Shown here piece by piece: positions 63,284 through 64,000 of a stretch of DNA of 64,000 bases. The notes below the pieces were generated by a model. That model saw only the letters and a list, made by a program, of their open reading frames with translations, did no database searches and was not told where the DNA came from. Made by a program: the position numbers and the translations under genes. Source of the stretch: Rhizobium sp. BT04 (GTDB taxonomy: Bacteria > Pseudomonadota > Alphaproteobacteria > Rhizobiales > Rhizobiaceae); assembly GCF_030053135.1 (NCBI RefSeq), contig NZ_CP125653.1, forward strand, positions 372,001-436,000, given 5' to 3'. The stretch's first letter is position 1, and the number at the start of each line of letters is the position of its first letter.

Positions 63284-63952
63284 ATGCTGCAGCCTGTTGT
63301 GAACGAGACCATTGCCGAGAGCAGCTACAGGCGCATTCGGGCCGACATCATTTTCGGGCGGCTGTCGCCCGGACAAAAATTGAAGCTGGACAGCCTGAAG
63401 GAGTCCTACGAGACCAGCATCAGCACCCTCCGAGAGGTGCTGAACCGGCTCTCCTCCGAAGGGCTTGTCGTTGCCGAGGGGCAAAAAGGCTTCGAGGTTT
63501 CTCCGGTGTCGGTGTCCGACCTCAAGGAGACGGCGGCGATGAGACTGCTGCTCGAGACCCATGCCTTGGAGCAGTCATTCGCCTATGGAGACGTCGAATG
63601 GGAGGCGCCGCTGGTCTCGGCCCATTATAAATTGGCGCGGATGGAGCAGGTCATGGCGACCGGCGATACCAGCCGGGCTGAGGACTGGAAGCGCTACGAC
63701 TGGGAGTTCCACCAGGCCTTGATATCCGCCTGCGGCTCGAAACTGCTGATGGAAACGCACTCGGCGATCTTCGACAGATATCTCAGATATCAGATGGTTG
63801 CCTTGTCCTACCGCGGCGACGTCGCCGCCAACGAACACCAACAGCTTTTGGACGCGGCGCTGCGACGTGATGCCGAGACGGCCAAACGGGTGCTCGCCTT
63901 GCATATTCAAGGCGGGGTCGAGCATGCCTTGGCGCGCGGGACTTTGAAGTAG
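63284..63952 (+). CDS. GntR-family regulator with FCD domain
   Basis: The 222-residue protein starts at MLQPVVNETIAESSYRRIRADIIFGRLSPGQKLKLD; an ATG at 63224 is less likely because it would overlap the palindrome. Residues 10-75 form the winged helix-turn-helix and residues 95-215 the FCD effector-binding domain, with metal-ligand histidines. It probably represses a catabolic or transport operon that begins at 63991. A palindrome lies immediately upstream. Confidence 0.92.
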   Translation: MLQPVVNETIAESSYRRIRADIIFGRLSPGQKLKLDSLKESYETSISTLREVLNRLSSEGLVVAEGQKGFEVSPVSVSDLKETAAMRLLLETHALEQSFAYGDVEWEAPLVSAHYKLARMEQVMATGDTSRAEDWKRYDWEFHQALISACGSKLLMETHSAIFDRYLRYQMVALSYRGDVAANEHQQLLDAALRRDAETAKRVLALHIQGGVEHALARGTLK

Positions 63953-63990
63953 CACCACAGAGAATGCATCTCGGCAAACCAGGGAACGCC

Positions 63991-64000
63991 ATGCTCAAAC
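63991..64000 (+). CDS. Start of a further gene (cut by window edge)
   Basis: An ATG follows AGGGA at the usual spacing, 38 bp downstream of the GntR stop, and only three codons are visible. It may be the first gene controlled by the GntR protein. Nothing can be said about its product. Confidence 0.45.

Overview
The window looks like a Rhizobium-type alphaproteobacterial replicon, probably the R. leguminosarum/etli group. The grounds are high GC, short palindromic intergenic repeats typical of Rhizobiaceae, a cyoABCD quinol oxidase operon, many ABC transporters and several class III nucleotidyl cyclases. This is an inference from content and style. No rRNA, tRNA, transposase, CRISPR array or replication origin was seen.

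Layout. 1-3 kb: tail of an MFS carrier and two LacI-family regulators. 3.4-8.5 kb: a glycine-zipper envelope protein, a heterodimeric ABC exporter and a flavodoxin-like oxidoreductase. 8.5-14 kb: a segment of about 5 kb bounded by an imperfect 220-bp direct repeat. It carries a taurine/nitrate-type ABC importer, a PrpF-family isomerase and a divergent LysR regulator. The left repeat contains a dead 5' fragment of the FAD/NAD(P)-binding gene whose intact copy starts inside the right repeat. 14-18.5 kb: that FAD gene, a cytosolic PAS-PAS hybrid histidine kinase and an acyltransferase. 18.6-24 kb: cyoABCD plus SURF1. 24-26.5 kb: an MHS-type MFS carrier and a ParE-type toxin-antitoxin pair.

26.5-33.5 kb: three glycosyltransferases, a 904-residue ABC exporter-like protein whose nucleotide-binding motifs are all degenerate, and a stand-alone cyclic-nucleotide-binding protein, all on the minus strand. 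33.6-39.6 kb: an oligopeptide-type ABC importer. 39.7-47.1 kb: a class III cyclase with altered specificity residues, a nucleotide-sugar dehydrogenase, a YefM-YoeB pair with a readable promoter and operator, a DUF3095 cyclase-like protein, a small methyltransferase and an ABC exporter. 47.8-54.2 kb: a six-gene DUF4129/DUF4350/MoxR/DUF58/SpoIIM/RDD operon. 54.2-61.5 kb: a small secreted protein, a Cache-HAMP cyclase, an FkbM methyltransferase translationally coupled to a membrane, [2Fe-2S] and cyclase fusion, then a glycosyltransferase-polysaccharide deacetylase pair. 61.5-64 kb: a GFA enzyme, a metallo-beta-lactamase-fold hydrolase, a GntR/FCD regulator and the start of one more gene.

The strongest theme is second-messenger signalling next to glycan genes: three class III cyclases, one cyclase-like DUF3095 protein and a cyclic-nucleotide-binding protein lie within about 33 kb, interleaved with glycosyltransferase genes. 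The most unusual item is the catalytically dead ABC-like protein beside the cyclic-nucleotide-binding protein and the glycosyltransferases. The second is the repeat-bounded 5-kb island.
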